The notes under the pieces were generated by a model, which was given only the letters and a program-made list of their open reading frames with translations, was not told the DNA's origin and did no database searches. 38,791 nt of DNA. It comes from Nitrospirota bacterium. GTDB lineage: Bacteria > Nitrospirota > Thermodesulfovibrionia > Thermodesulfovibrionales > UBA9159. Location: contig JAMCWJ010000074.1 of assembly GCA_023475105.1 (NCBI GenBank), positions 1-38,791 on the forward strand, read 5' to 3'. A program made the translations under genes and the position numbers. Positions 25,788 to 34,536 of the stretch are shown here, one piece after another; the first letter of the stretch is position 1, and every line of letters starts with the position of its first letter.

Positions 25788-27233
25788 TTATTTCTCTTTC
25801 GACTTTCGCCGTCCAGTCGAAGTTTTTCCCTGATTAGGACTGAACAGGCGCGTCAGTTTCGTGAGATCATCGAGTTTTTCTATGCTGTAGACCATATCGA
25901 CTATTGTGTCGACATTTTCTCTGCTGAGCTGTGCGACCATGCGGCGAAATTTGTCTTCCAATGATTTCTTAGGTACCGGATTTGAAGTTTCCCCTATATG
26001 GGCATCAAACCGCTTAGAAAAACTCCTTCCATCTTTAGTGAGAACTTCTACCCCTCCGGGCCATTTCGCGGGGAGTAGTTTCTCCAATTCCACGTCCCTC
26101 ACGACTTCCACTCTATCTTTGGCAAAGGCCAGTATTGCCGGATTGTTGTATTTCTCGAGTTGATCGAACCAAAGACAGCCGTCGTGCACAGCAGCCGCAA
26201 TGACGTACTGAAGGCTGTTAAATGCTTCGGTGGCATTCCTGGGTTTATGGAAGGTATCCTGGGCATAAGCTTTGGCATATGCATAGGATACCCTCACCTT
26301 TTCAATATCTTTAAATTCGATCTTTTCGGTTCCGAGTACATGGAGAAGGGCATCCAGGTTCGCATAGTAGATCTTTTTGGCCGGATAGATCGCCAGATGG
26401 GTGTTAAGGGTTTCCCATGCCTCCCCAAGCCCTCTGGTCGCCGCCTCCATTTCATAAACGGGTGATATTATTCCTGTTCCATAGCAGAGTCCGTCTTCGA
26501 AGAGCCTGTATCCGGCGATAAAGCCTTTTCGGGCTACGTAAGCGCTTTCGATTCCGTTGGCAACGGCCTTTCCTGCGTACAGGTGCTTTCCCATATAAGG
26601 ACCGGACGGTCTATAAATTCCCGCTGGTTGAGTTCCGCCCAGGACCAGGGCTTGCACCATCTCTCCGACACTCAGACCAAGCAGCTTTCCCGTCGCCAAG
26701 GCGGTTCCTATTCCTCCCATAGACCCGGTCGCATGCCATCCTCTTCCTTCAGGAGTAAAATACCCTCCTTCCGCTCCACCTACGTGCGTAGCCAGGGCCG
26801 CCCGGATACACGCTTCATTTCCCGCTATAATCGCTGTAATTACGTCCCGCCCGTTTTTGCCTTCCTTCTCTGCCACCGCGATGGCTGCCTGGGGCATGAG
26901 GTAGTTAGAATGGATTATCGTGCCACCGTGGGTGTCACCCATGTTGGCCGTGTGGGCGCTCGTTCCATTGACCAGACCCGCTAGACGGACAGGTACCTTC
27001 TTCCCTTTACCCCAGATCGTGGCCTCCGGCTTCCCTCCTGTTATCTCGTCTACATAATTGAAAATTCGTTCGCCTGCCTGCCTGGTTGAACCAAGAATAC
27101 TGCAACCGATACCGTCCAGGATCAGCATCTTCTCATACTCGATGACCTCTTTCGGAATGTCCTTGAATCTAAGTTCTGTTGCCCACTTGGCGACCTTAAA
27201 CGTTACAGGACCAATTTCTTTTTCGTTATACAC
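25788..27233 (-). CDS. MmgE/PrpD family protein
   Basis: A 481-residue member of the MmgE/PrpD superfamily, which includes 2-methylcitrate dehydratase, cis-aconitate decarboxylase and iminodisuccinate epimerase. Family blocks seen are LDGIGCSILGS (about residues 54-64), NGTSAHTANMGDTHGG with the conserved His/Asp cluster (about 104-119), GRGWHATGSMGGIGTALATGKLLGL and a C-terminal beta-rich domain. The start is GTG 27233 with a GGAGG-type site. The position next to TctC and downstream of a PrpR-type activator's target promoter suggests it transforms an imported di- or tricarboxylate. Which reaction cannot be told from sequence. Confidence 0.88.
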   Translation of the reverse strand: MYNEKEIGPVTFKVAKWATELRFKDIPKEVIEYEKMLILDGIGCSILGSTRQAGERIFNYVDEITGGKPEATIWGKGKKVPVRLAGLVNGTSAHTANMGDTHGGTIIHSNYLMPQAAIAVAEKEGKNGRDVITAIIAGNEACIRAALATHVGGAEGGYFTPEGRGWHATGSMGGIGTALATGKLLGLSVGEMVQALVLGGTQPAGIYRPSGPYMGKHLYAGKAVANGIESAYVARKGFIAGYRLFEDGLCYGTGIISPVYEMEAATRGLGEAWETLNTHLAIYPAKKIYYANLDALLHVLGTEKIEFKDIEKVRVSYAYAKAYAQDTFHKPRNATEAFNSLQYVIAAAVHDGCLWFDQLEKYNNPAILAFAKDRVEVVRDVELEKLLPAKWPGGVEVLTKDGRSFSKRFDAHIGETSNPVPKKSLEDKFRRMVAQLSRENVDTIVDMVYSIEKLDDLTKLTRLFSPNQGKTSTGRRKSKEK

Positions 27234-27363
27234 GGCGGCAATTCTCCTCCTTCTTCTCCTTTTTCCCTTCCCATCATCTAATGAGGCCGACCAACTTCCA
27301 TTTCATCAGGCAATCTAGAGATACAGAATCCATATCCATTCGATAGATTTGCCCTGCGACGGC

Positions 27364-28341
27364 CTATTTTTTCAGCATCCCTCTTTCTCTCAGCATCTCC
27401 TCGACGAGGGTTCTGTACTTTCCGACTTCCAGCTCAGCTTGCTTACGGTCCTGGATCTCGAGCAGCGCTCCTGCTTTTTCCAGCTCACTTAAGAGAGCCT
27501 TATTTTTCAGCACCTTCGAGCAAGAAGAGCTCAGCTTATCGATTATATTGGCCGGAGTTCCCTTTGGAGCCGCAAAACCTGTCTTCACAGCCATTATGGC
27601 CCACTTGTCCGGAATCTTCAGCTCTTTCAATGTCGGAACATCAGGAAAATATGGGGACCTTACTTTGTGCATAATGCCTAAGACCCTTACCTTGTCCTTG
27701 ATCGCGTAAGCGACGGACATGTTCCCGAACGCCACCTGGACATTCCCGCCGAGAAGGGAGAGATTCAGGTCTGCATTTGAGTTGAAGTTGACTTCTCTCA
27801 CTTCTATGCCGGTAGCTTTCCGGAGCTGCCATAAGCCGGCATCAGTATGACCCCACTTGAGACTGCATCCCACGACAACCTTGCCCGGATTTTTTTTACT
27901 CTGAGCGATGAAATCCTGAAGGCTCTTGAAAGGACTTTCCTTGGGCACGTATATGGCCACAGGATCAAAGCGGAAAAAACAGAGCGGCTCAAACGTCTCA
28001 GTTTTGTAAACTGTCGGCCTGAGTAGAGGCTGCATGACGATATGAGGCAGGTTCCAGGTTGCTAGGCTGTACCCGTCCGGTTTCTGCTGGGCAAACATGT
28101 CCCAGCCGTTCTGTCCGGAACCGCCGGGCACGTTCTTAATCACCATGGGAACGCCTATTTCCTTTTCGAAATATTTAGCCACCAGCCGGCCTTGAATGTC
28201 TGATCCTCCTCCTGCCGCAAAAGGGATAATCATCATTATCGGCCTCGAGGGATAGTCAGCTGCAAACAGCCAACCGGCCGTCATAACACCTGCTAATAAT
28301 ACCGTGGATAACACTATCCATTTCCTCATTCTCTGAAACAT
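27364..28341 (-). CDS. TctC-type tripartite tricarboxylate transporter binding protein
   Basis: A 325-residue periplasmic binding protein of the Bug/TctC family with a signal peptide (cleavage near residue 28). It has the family motifs YPSRPIMMIIPFAAGGGSDIQGRL (carboxylate-binding loop), VVIKNVPGGSGQNGW and GFAAPKGTPANIIDKL. It delivers a carboxylate to the TctA/TctB membrane unit encoded just upstream. ATG 28341 is preceded by AAGGAGG. A 147-bp gap to TctB contains no gene. Confidence 0.92.
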   Translation of the reverse strand: MFQRMRKWIVLSTVLLAGVMTAGWLFAADYPSRPIMMIIPFAAGGGSDIQGRLVAKYFEKEIGVPMVIKNVPGGSGQNGWDMFAQQKPDGYSLATWNLPHIVMQPLLRPTVYKTETFEPLCFFRFDPVAIYVPKESPFKSLQDFIAQSKKNPGKVVVGCSLKWGHTDAGLWQLRKATGIEVREVNFNSNADLNLSLLGGNVQVAFGNMSVAYAIKDKVRVLGIMHKVRSPYFPDVPTLKELKIPDKWAIMAVKTGFAAPKGTPANIIDKLSSSCSKVLKNKALLSELEKAGALLEIQDRKQAELEVGKYRTLVEEMLRERGMLKK

Positions 28342-28488
28342 TCTTACCCTCCTTTTCTCAGCTGTGTGTTTTCGGATTCGAAGCCAAAGTTTCCGGTTTT
28401 ATGACTCTGAGAGCACCTCCTTTCGATCCGGCTTTCTTTACGGGCTGCCCGATATTTATGCAGATCGCACCTCACTCATCTATGGCCA

Positions 28489-28980
28489 TCACATCAAGAG
28501 CCCGTCCGGAAAATGAATCTTTAGAATCGAAGTAAAGCTCAGGTAAACAATGAGGCAGAATCCGAAGGCAATCAAGAAATATCTCATCAAAGCGACAGAC
28601 CATCTTCCGCGGATCTCCTGCGCTTCACCTTCGGTTTTCATTAAATAGCCCAGGGTAAAAGGTAAAACCGTAAGCGTCAGGGCCGTGGTAACATAGAATC
28701 CTACTATAAAAGAGGCAAAGATATAGACAAATGCAACACCCATAGCAAAAAGGGTTGTCATCGGTATAACGCTGCTGCGAGCCTCTCCTTGCGAACGCGT
28801 TCTCTTAATCAGTTCTTTCAGGATGAGCACCGCTGAAAAGACCATCATCAAGATAAGGATGACCTGGGGAAATATCCGACCCAATTGTCTCCCTTCAAAG
28901 GTAAATGTAACAAGGAATAGGAGAAAAGAAACGGTCAGGATGAAACTACCCACAATGATATTTGAACGCTGCATTGTCAT
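28489..28980 (-). CDS. TctB-type small membrane subunit
   Basis: A 163-residue protein with four hydrophobic helices, as expected for the small TctB subunit. A longer frame exists, but ATG 28980 is preferred because GGAGGATTAAC precedes it and it just overlaps the end of the tctA gene. It forms the membrane complex with TctA. TctB proteins are poorly conserved, so the call rests on topology and position between TctA and TctC. Confidence 0.85.
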   Translation of the reverse strand: MTMQRSNIIVGSFILTVSFLLFLVTFTFEGRQLGRIFPQVILILMMVFSAVLILKELIKRTRSQGEARSSVIPMTTLFAMGVAFVYIFASFIVGFYVTTALTLTVLPFTLGYLMKTEGEAQEIRGRWSVALMRYFLIAFGFCLIVYLSFTSILKIHFPDGLLM

Positions 28981-28981
28981 G

Positions 28982-30463
28982 TTAATCCTCCGCGGGTATT
29001 GTTGGTTTCTCTTTGAGTTCAAGGAACACCGTTGTGGCCAAGGAGAGAACGCACAGAACCATCAAAACAACCGAGATTGGCCGCGACATGAAGTAGCGAA
29101 AGACAGACCCAACTCCTCCCGCCATTGACGTCGAGAGCTGAAAACTATATTCTACGGTATAACTGAGAACCAAACCAATGACCGCTGGGGCTCGTGAAAA
29201 TCCGAATTTTTCCATAAAGTAACCGACAATACCGCAAAAGAGCAGGATGAGTAATCCCGAATGGGTACCTGTAAGGGCAAAGGTTCCTACAATGGCTAAA
29301 CCCAGAACTATCGAGCCCATGACGGGATTGGACAGTTTGAGAAGAGGAGTAAAGACCTTCGCCCCCACAAGCCCCACCGGTACCAGTAAGAACTGGGCAA
29401 GGATGAGACCTATCATAAATGTGTGGACCAGAGATATCTCGTTTACATAGAGATTAGGGCCTGGAATGAGGCCATGAATCGTCAATGTCCCCATTAGTGC
29501 TGCGGCAGCAGCACTTCCTGGAATTCCGAGGGTTAACATAGGGGTGAGCGCTCCCCCCTCTGTTGCATTAGCGGCGGTTTCAGGTGCAAGGACCCCCTCT
29601 AATATTCCAGTGCCATATTGTTCCCGCTTTTTTGAGAATCTTTTTGTTTCGTTATACGCCAAAATCCCGGCGACACTCCCCCCGGTCCCTGGTAAGAGGC
29701 CTGTTATAATTCCGATAATCGCCGAGGACAGGACTAAGAGAGGTTTTGTAAATACCCACTTGAGCATCGGGAAAAAAACACCCTTTCTTCCTTCGTATTT
29801 TTTAAATCTCCCCACACCCTTTTTTTCAAAAAGTGAAAAGGCCTCGGAAACAGCAAAGAAACCTATCAACGCAACGGCCAGGGGAATACCGGTACAAAGC
29901 TCTGGCCGTCCAAAGGTGAAACGGGCCCTCCCCTCGACCGGATCAAGCCCGATCACGCCGAGGAACAGGCCGAATAGTCCGCTAAGGACGCCTTTAAAAA
30001 TATTGCCGGTCGATAGACTCGCAAGGGTAGTAAGGGCAAAAATAGAAACCCAGAATTCTTCAGCCGGGCCGAATCTCAAAGCAAATTTGGCGAGCACCGG
30101 GGATAAGAAGATGAAGGTCAATACGCCGAGTAACCCTCCAATAGCAGCTGCCAATGTGGCCACAAAGATCGCCTCCTGAGCCATTCCTTTTTTTGAAAGA
30201 GGGTATCCATCGAAAACGGTAGCGATGTTTGAGGGAGCCCCAGGGATCTTCACTAATATAGCGGTGATGGCGCCTCCAAAAAGGCCGCCTGCAAACACGC
30301 CGCCCAGAAAACATAGGGCTATATCGGCCTTCATGGCAAATGTGAAGGGCAGTAGTAAAGCAATCGCGACAGACGCCGAGAAACCCGGCAATACACCCGC
30401 AATTGTCCCGAGGATGACTCCCGCAAGCACCCAAATGGAAATAATTATCCAGTGTTCGATCAT
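28982..30463 (-). CDS. TctA-type large membrane subunit
   Basis: A 493-residue polytopic protein with about 11-12 helices and the TctA signatures: VLPGFSASVAIALLLPFTF and GAITAILVKIPGAPSNIATVFDGYPL near the N-terminus, and GLLPGTGGSVAGILAYNETKR with EGGALTPMLTLGIPGSAAAA in the second half. The start ATG 30463 has GGAGG upstream; the longer frame runs into the broken M20 copy and is not the real start. It is the first intact gene after the sigma-54 promoter at 31315-31331, with two M20 gene remnants in between. Confidence 0.93.
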   Translation of the reverse strand: MIEHWIIISIWVLAGVILGTIAGVLPGFSASVAIALLLPFTFAMKADIALCFLGGVFAGGLFGGAITAILVKIPGAPSNIATVFDGYPLSKKGMAQEAIFVATLAAAIGGLLGVLTFIFLSPVLAKFALRFGPAEEFWVSIFALTTLASLSTGNIFKGVLSGLFGLFLGVIGLDPVEGRARFTFGRPELCTGIPLAVALIGFFAVSEAFSLFEKKGVGRFKKYEGRKGVFFPMLKWVFTKPLLVLSSAIIGIITGLLPGTGGSVAGILAYNETKRFSKKREQYGTGILEGVLAPETAANATEGGALTPMLTLGIPGSAAAAALMGTLTIHGLIPGPNLYVNEISLVHTFMIGLILAQFLLVPVGLVGAKVFTPLLKLSNPVMGSIVLGLAIVGTFALTGTHSGLLILLFCGIVGYFMEKFGFSRAPAVIGLVLSYTVEYSFQLSTSMAGGVGSVFRYFMSRPISVVLMVLCVLSLATTVFLELKEKPTIPAED

Positions 30464-30479
30464 TCTGTTATCACCTCCA

Positions 30480-30760
30480 GCTAATAGATTCCTTGACAGT
30501 GGCGCCGAAGGGTTCGAACCTCCGCCGTGCAACTAGCGACGGGCTGAACATCATAGTGGGCGCCAAGGAGCATTGTCCTGATGCTTTTTTTCGTTCGAAG
30601 TTCTCCGTATACGACGAGGTGCAGACTCGTTTTTTGTAACCAGTGATCTTATCCCCGTCTTTTCCACGTGCTGCTTTAAAAGGCTGGCACATTCCTTTAT
30701 GCCGTAACCCGCCGTGGATACGCTCGGCTGTATTATCACCTCCTTTATGAAGAGAGGGAT
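30480..30760 (-). pseudogene. M20 hydrolase type-2 fragment
   Basis: This stretch matches the N-terminal quarter of the M20 gene at 37513-38791, from QPSVSTAGYGIKECASLL through the HYDVQP region to EPFGATVK, but with frameshifts and small deletions. It stops abruptly about 25 nt before the tctA start. Everything from the first metal-binding region to the C-terminus is gone. It is a remnant of an M20 gene that once stood directly upstream of tctA. Confidence 0.8.
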
Positions 30761-30771
30761 TAAAATGAAGG

Positions 30772-31271
30772 CTAAGTAAGTTTCTTCTTCTCTTCGATAT
30801 GAGAATAGTATTCCATGACAGCCTCACAGTATTTGACCCCCTTTATGAAATGATCGATACCGACAAATTCATTCGACACATGCTGAAACCGGGAACGAGA
30901 ACTATTCCATTTTCGGACCTGAGGACCCCGAGCGCCCATAAGAGTCGCCATGCTCAGTTCGGAGCTATCCCTTATCGGAGAAAGCTGCAAAGACACTTCC
31001 CGTTTATACCCATTACGATGTACAGCCTCCTGATCCCCTTGAGAAGTGGACTTCAGCTCTCGATAGACGGCAGGATACGTCTCGGTGGGCAGTAACCGCG
31101 CCTGTATCCCTGCATCCTGCAAATTGCGTTTGACAGATTCAGCGCATTTCAGAACACCTTCTCCAGTCGCGCTTATGCTGGGCTGGCGGATCAATGTTGC
31201 AATTCCTCGACGTAGCGTGAGGAATTCCTGTTTATATACTCGAATACCCCGGTTAAATCACTGGATGGCAT
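30772..31271 (-). pseudogene. M20 hydrolase type-1 mosaic remnant with internal inversion
   Basis: A broken copy of the M20 gene at 36080-37483. It keeps its own start (ATG 31271 with AAAGGAG) and stop. A 1-bp loss near 31191 shifts the frame early. A 72-bp block (30977-31048) is inverted relative to the intact gene (its counterpart is 37188-37259), and two internal segments are missing, so the C-terminal tail (EFVGIDHFIKG...YYSHIEE) lies next to middle sequence. It cannot make a functional hydrolase. It is the first gene downstream of the sigma-54 promoter. Confidence 0.85.
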
Positions 31272-31314
31272 TTAACTCCTTTCAGAAATAGATCTTATAT
31301 CTCAGTCACAGAAC

Positions 31315-31331
31315 AGCAACAAACATGCCAA
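31315..31331 (-). promoter_or_regulatory. Sigma-54 (-24/-12) promoter of the tct operon
   Basis: On the minus strand the sequence TTGGCATG-TTTG-TTGCT matches the consensus TGGCACG-N4-TTGCW, with GG and GC exactly 10 bp apart. Start of transcription would fall near 31305, about 35 nt before the ribosome binding site and ATG of the M20 remnant at 31271. It faces tctA, tctB, tctC, the MmgE/PrpD gene and the porin. The sigma-54 activator gene lies just upstream. Confidence 0.7.
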
Positions 31332-31406
31332 TCATGATTTGATTTTATAACTGATTAAAATACTGACAATTTAACCTGAGAATCTAAAATTATTAAGAAC
31401 ACAATA

Positions 31407-31441
31407 TTTCAAGTATGAATACTTATATTTCATATTTGAAA
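31407..31441. promoter_or_regulatory. Inverted repeat, candidate activator-binding site
   Basis: TTTCAAGTATGAA (31407-31419) and TTCATATTTGAAA (31429-31441) form an inverted repeat matching at 12 of 13 positions with a 9-bp centre. It lies about 100-135 bp upstream of the predicted sigma-54 start site, the usual distance for an upstream activating sequence of a sigma-54 activator. Confidence 0.5.
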
Positions 31442-31460
31442 ACATAGCGCCCGGATATAG

Positions 31461-31616
31461 CTGGAACCTATCTCAAAATCGGTTTTCCCTGAAGAAGCTG
31501 TCATGCCCGCGAAAGCGGGCATCCAGAAAGGCCCGCAAAAACTGGATTCCCGCCTGCGCGAGAATGACGAGAAGGGACTTGATGATGAAGAGACGGGATT
31601 TTGAGACAGGTTCTAG
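31461..31616. mobile_element. MITE-like element with 20-bp terminal inverted repeats
   Basis: A 156-bp non-coding element. The left end (31461-31480, beginning CTGGAACC) and right end (31597-31616, ending GGTTCTAG) are inverted copies matching at 18 of 20 positions. Inside is a 69-bp palindromic repeat (31500-31568) starting GTCATGCCCGCG and ending GAATGAC. No clear target-site duplication is seen. It ends 1 nt from the stop codon of the sigma-54 activator. Confidence 0.6.
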
Positions 31617-31617
31617 T

Positions 31618-33600
31618 TTATGGTTTATACAGGGATGATGCTGTAGGCTGCCGGTCATTCCCAAGTAAATGGAATCTCCTCCAGAGGGTAGTTACGCTTA
31701 TACCCAATCTCCTGGCAGTCTCTTTCTTGTTAAATTGGGTTTCTCTTAATGTCTCTTCAATGATTGCCTTTTCATATTCATTTGATTGTGCCTTTAATTG
31801 CTCCTTAAGAGTCTTGTATAAACGCTTGGGTCTCGGTTCTCCAGAGAGGATGCTTGTTTCTCTTGGTATAGCTTTGTGATTTGTTAATTTTTCAAGCAAT
31901 TCCAGAAACAGATGTTCACCTGATATGGAATCATCCCGTAGTATTATATACCTTCTGATAAAAGTATCCAGCTCACGGATGTTACCTGGCCAGGAGTATT
32001 CCTTCATCCGCTCAAGTATCTCCGCGGGTATTCTCTTTGCAAAAGCAATATTTCGACCCGAATACTTATTGAAAATTTCCTGTGCAATAAGAGGCAAATC
32101 TTCCAATCTTTCCCGTAAAGGTGGAAGACGTAACATTAGGATCGTTAAACGGAAGTAAAGGTCCATCCTGAATCTCCCTGCAGTTACTTCTTCCCAGAGG
32201 TTTTTATAGGTAGAGGCAATAACCCTGACATCTATCGGTATGATTCGATTACCTCCGATACGCATCAACTCTTTTTCTTCAAGGACCCTTAGCAGTCTTA
32301 CCTGTACATTCAGAGAGATGTCCGCTATCTCATCGAGAAATATCGTCCCATCATGAGCAAGCTCAAACAAACCACTCTTCCCACCCTTCCTGGCTCCGGT
32401 GAATGCACCTTCTTCGTATCCAAAAAGTTCACTCTCTAACAACGATTCAGGCAACGCTGAACAATTTATCGCCACAAAGGGTCTATCTTTTCTATTACTC
32501 AGGTTATGTATACCCTGTGCCATAATCTCCTTTCCTGTCCCTGTTTCTCCTTCAATCAAAACTGTTGCATCCGTTTGCGCATATCTTTTTGCCTCCTCAC
32601 AGAGCTGTTTAATAACCAAACTCCGACCTGTAATATTATCTATCGTGTATCTAGCCACAAACCCTTTAACATAAAGCTTCTCTCGAATCTTTCTCTCAAT
32701 CTTCTGTATCTTAACAGCCTCACTGAATGTTGTAACAACACCACGTATTTCTTCACCGACAACAATGGGTAAATTATTGATTACGATATCTATATCTCCT
32801 GCACAATAGATTTTATCCGTCTCTGGTTTTCCTGTTATCAAAACCTTCAATAGTCCTGTCGCCTTGAGAATTTCCGGAGGTGGCTTTCCAATCGTGTTCC
32901 GTAATTCAACTTTGAGGATGTCTGCTGCGACAGGGTTCATCATTCTAACTTTCCTTGTATTATCGATCACTATTATTCCCTCTCTGAGTGATTCGAGAAT
33001 CGTCTGAAGTTGCCTGGTATTTTCTCGTTCAACCCTTCGAGCGGAAGCAATGGATCTGGCTTCTTGAAGGGCTTGAAGGATTGTTCCCTTTGCTGGGAGA
33101 GGAACGATACATTTTCCTCCTAAGGATAAAGTTATCTTCTCACAGATTCCTCCACCAACAATGCAGTTCACTCCATGTTTGAGGGCATCTGAGATACCAT
33201 CGGTTAACTCTTCCAAGGTGGAAAAAATGATCTGCCGTATCTTTATAGAAAGAATTTCTTCGATAGTTTCGATACCATCCATAGGTCTGCCAAAGCTTGT
33301 TAATCCAATATATGTTCCATATTCTTTTGCCTTATTAAAAGACTTAAGTATATCCAGAGATGTTCTCTCTACCTTAACAACTGGTTGACCAATGGTTTCT
33401 ACTAACAGGTTACCGGTTCTCGAACCGCTAAGAATTACTTCAACTCCTTCATCCAGAAGCCTTCTGGCAACAGGGATAGCCTCTTGCAATACTGTCAACC
33501 TCACTATTATATCCTCAGTCATCGGATTGGAATAATGCTTAACCATCTCGACAAATCCAGCTGACTTGGAAATCAATGCAAATTTATATTTCTGCATCAT
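31618..33600 (-). CDS. Sigma-54-dependent activator with PrpR-type N-terminal domain
   Basis: A protein of about 660 residues. The N-terminal PrpR_N-like sensor (about residues 1-180; [30 protein letters not shown] and GVNCIVGGG) is followed by a PAS-like region (about 200-300). The AAA+ domain has Walker A GETGTGKE, the sigma-54 contact loop GAFTGA and a Walker B region [12 protein letters not shown]-terminal Fis-type HTH ([20 protein letters not shown]) closes it. PrpR proteins sense methylcitrate-like acids, so a carboxylate ligand is likely. The start is taken as ATG 33600 or 33597, where the family's N-terminus begins; the frame continues upstream only into an IS4 transposase remnant. 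The gene therefore seems to have lost its own promoter region. Its probable target is the promoter at 31315-31331. Confidence 0.88.
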   Translation of the reverse strand: MMQKYKFALISKSAGFVEMVKHYSNPMTEDIIVRLTVLQEAIPVARRLLDEGVEVILSGSRTGNLLVETIGQPVVKVERTSLDILKSFNKAKEYGTYIGLTSFGRPMDGIETIEEILSIKIRQIIFSTLEELTDGISDALKHGVNCIVGGGICEKITLSLGGKCIVPLPAKGTILQALQEARSIASARRVERENTRQLQTILESLREGIIVIDNTRKVRMMNPVAADILKVELRNTIGKPPPEILKATGLLKVLITGKPETDKIYCAGDIDIVINNLPIVVGEEIRGVVTTFSEAVKIQKIERKIREKLYVKGFVARYTIDNITGRSLVIKQLCEEAKRYAQTDATVLIEGETGTGKEIMAQGIHNLSNRKDRPFVAINCSALPESLLESELFGYEEGAFTGARKGGKSGLFELAHDGTIFLDEIADISLNVQVRLLRVLEEKELMRIGGNRIIPIDVRVIASTYKNLWEEVTAGRFRMDLYFRLTILMLRLPPLRERLEDLPLIAQEIFNKYSGRNIAFAKRIPAEILERMKEYSWPGNIRELDTFIRRYIILRDDSISGEHLFLELLEKLTNHKAIPRETSILSGEPRPKRLYKTLKEQLKAQSNEYEKAIIEETLRETQFNKKETARRLGISVTTLWRRFHLLGNDRQPTASSLYKP

Positions 33601-33602
33601 TG

Positions 33603-33800
33603 CTGTCCGGAAACAAAGGAAATGCGTTATCTTTAGCCACTCCCACATCATGTTTCTTGCCGCCTGTCGGAAACATGGGCAAGGCACCAGACTGGTCATA
33701 CAGACAGCGCAACTTAATCGCTCCCTTGGCTGTTCTGAACTTTGCCCGGGGGAAAACCGACAGACAGCGATCTATGGTCGAAGCATCGATCGTGCAACTC
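33603..33800 (-). pseudogene. IS4-family transposase fragment
   Basis: A frame of about 60 residues resembles the central part of IS4-type transposases: [17 protein letters not shown], then [18 protein letters not shown] and [15 protein letters not shown]. No start, catalytic DDE set or inverted-repeat end is present. It is fused at its upstream side to M20 gene sequence and abuts the start of the sigma-54 activator at its downstream side. Confidence 0.7.
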
Positions 33801-33890
33801 GGAGCTATCCCATCGTATTTCAAATGAATTTCCACAGCAACGGTTTTGTCAAATCATTTCCCGGCATGCAGAGGTTCCTCCGAAAACGGG
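33801..33890 (-). pseudogene. M20 hydrolase type-1 micro-fragment
   Basis: It contains the ribosome binding site, ATG and first seven codons (MPGNDLT) of the type-1 M20 gene, then jumps to sequence matching about residue 205 of that gene (VAVEIHLKYDGIAPS). It then enters IS4-like sequence. It lies directly downstream of a type-2 remnant, the same order as the intact pair at 36080-38791. Confidence 0.7.
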
Positions 33891-33896
33891 TCTTGA

Positions 33897-34163
33897 TTAT
33901 TGCTCTGCGTAACTGACGATAGCCGCCGCTGCAAACTTAATTCCCTTAATAAACGTCCCGATTTCGCCGTATACGACTGGGTGAAGACCCGTCTTTATGA
34001 CCCGTGATCTTATACCCGTCTTTTCCATACGCTGCTTTAAAAGGCGGGCACATTCCTTTATGCCGTAACCCGTCGTGGATACGCTCGGCTGTTTTATCAA
34101 CCTCCTCAAATCCTCTATGAAGAGAGACCGGTTATCGTCAATGTATTTGAAGACTTCATTCAT
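33897..34163 (-). pseudogene. M20 hydrolase type-2 copy with in-frame 1101-bp deletion
   Basis: An uninterrupted 88-codon frame: residues 1 to about 68 of the type-2 M20 hydrolase (MNEVFKYIDDNRS... to VVYGEI) joined directly to its last 20 residues (GTFIKGIKFAAAA...). The join lies at GATTTCG (33960-33966). The same heptamer occurs at both deletion ends in the intact gene (37576-37582 and 38677-38683), and the lost segment is exactly 367 codons. All metal ligands are lost, so no hydrolase activity is expected. It shows the N-terminus of the type-2 gene that is cut off at the window edge. Confidence 0.8.
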
Positions 34164-34341
34164 TGTATTTATGCCTTGTATACATGATCTTGTTTAATAA
34201 GAGAGAGACTAGAAAGGGTTGTTCTGCCGACTTGCGATATTAAAGGAACTAAAGTATCAGGCACATAATCTTGAAAATTCTGTTTAACATTGGAGGGTCC
34301 CAAGGTGCGCCTCACTTGCGCTATGAAAACATAATGAACAA

Positions 34342-34375
34342 TGTAAATAATATCGTCTGGACGATATTATTTACA
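34342..34375. repeat. Perfect 34-bp palindrome
   Basis: Arms TGTAAATAATATCGTC and GACGATATTATTTACA pair perfectly around a 2-nt centre. It lies in the 373-bp gene-free spacer 34164-34536, about 160 nt after the MFS stop and 180 nt before the start of the M20 remnant at 34163. It could be an operator, an atypical AT-rich terminator for the MFS gene (the minus strand downstream is moderately T-rich) or a mobile-element scar. A TTGTATACAT sequence (34176-34185), resembling GntR-type operators, is also in this spacer. Confidence 0.6.
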
Positions 34376-34536
34376 AAAAAGTTTTTATACCCGGACTTTC
34401 GCCAATAGAGGCGGACAGAAGAGGAAACGCTGCGATAATATTGGGGAAAAAGGCGTGTTCTGAGGACTACTTAACTTGCGTTGAGATCTTGCTGTCCGTC
34501 CAGTGGAACTGTATTCTTTCAGAGAATCAAGACCGG

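Noticed and set aside
31473-31664. 63-codon minus-strand frame across the MITE-like element
   Set aside because: It reads through palindromic repeat sequence (a common spurious peptide from such repeats) and overlaps the end of the activator gene.
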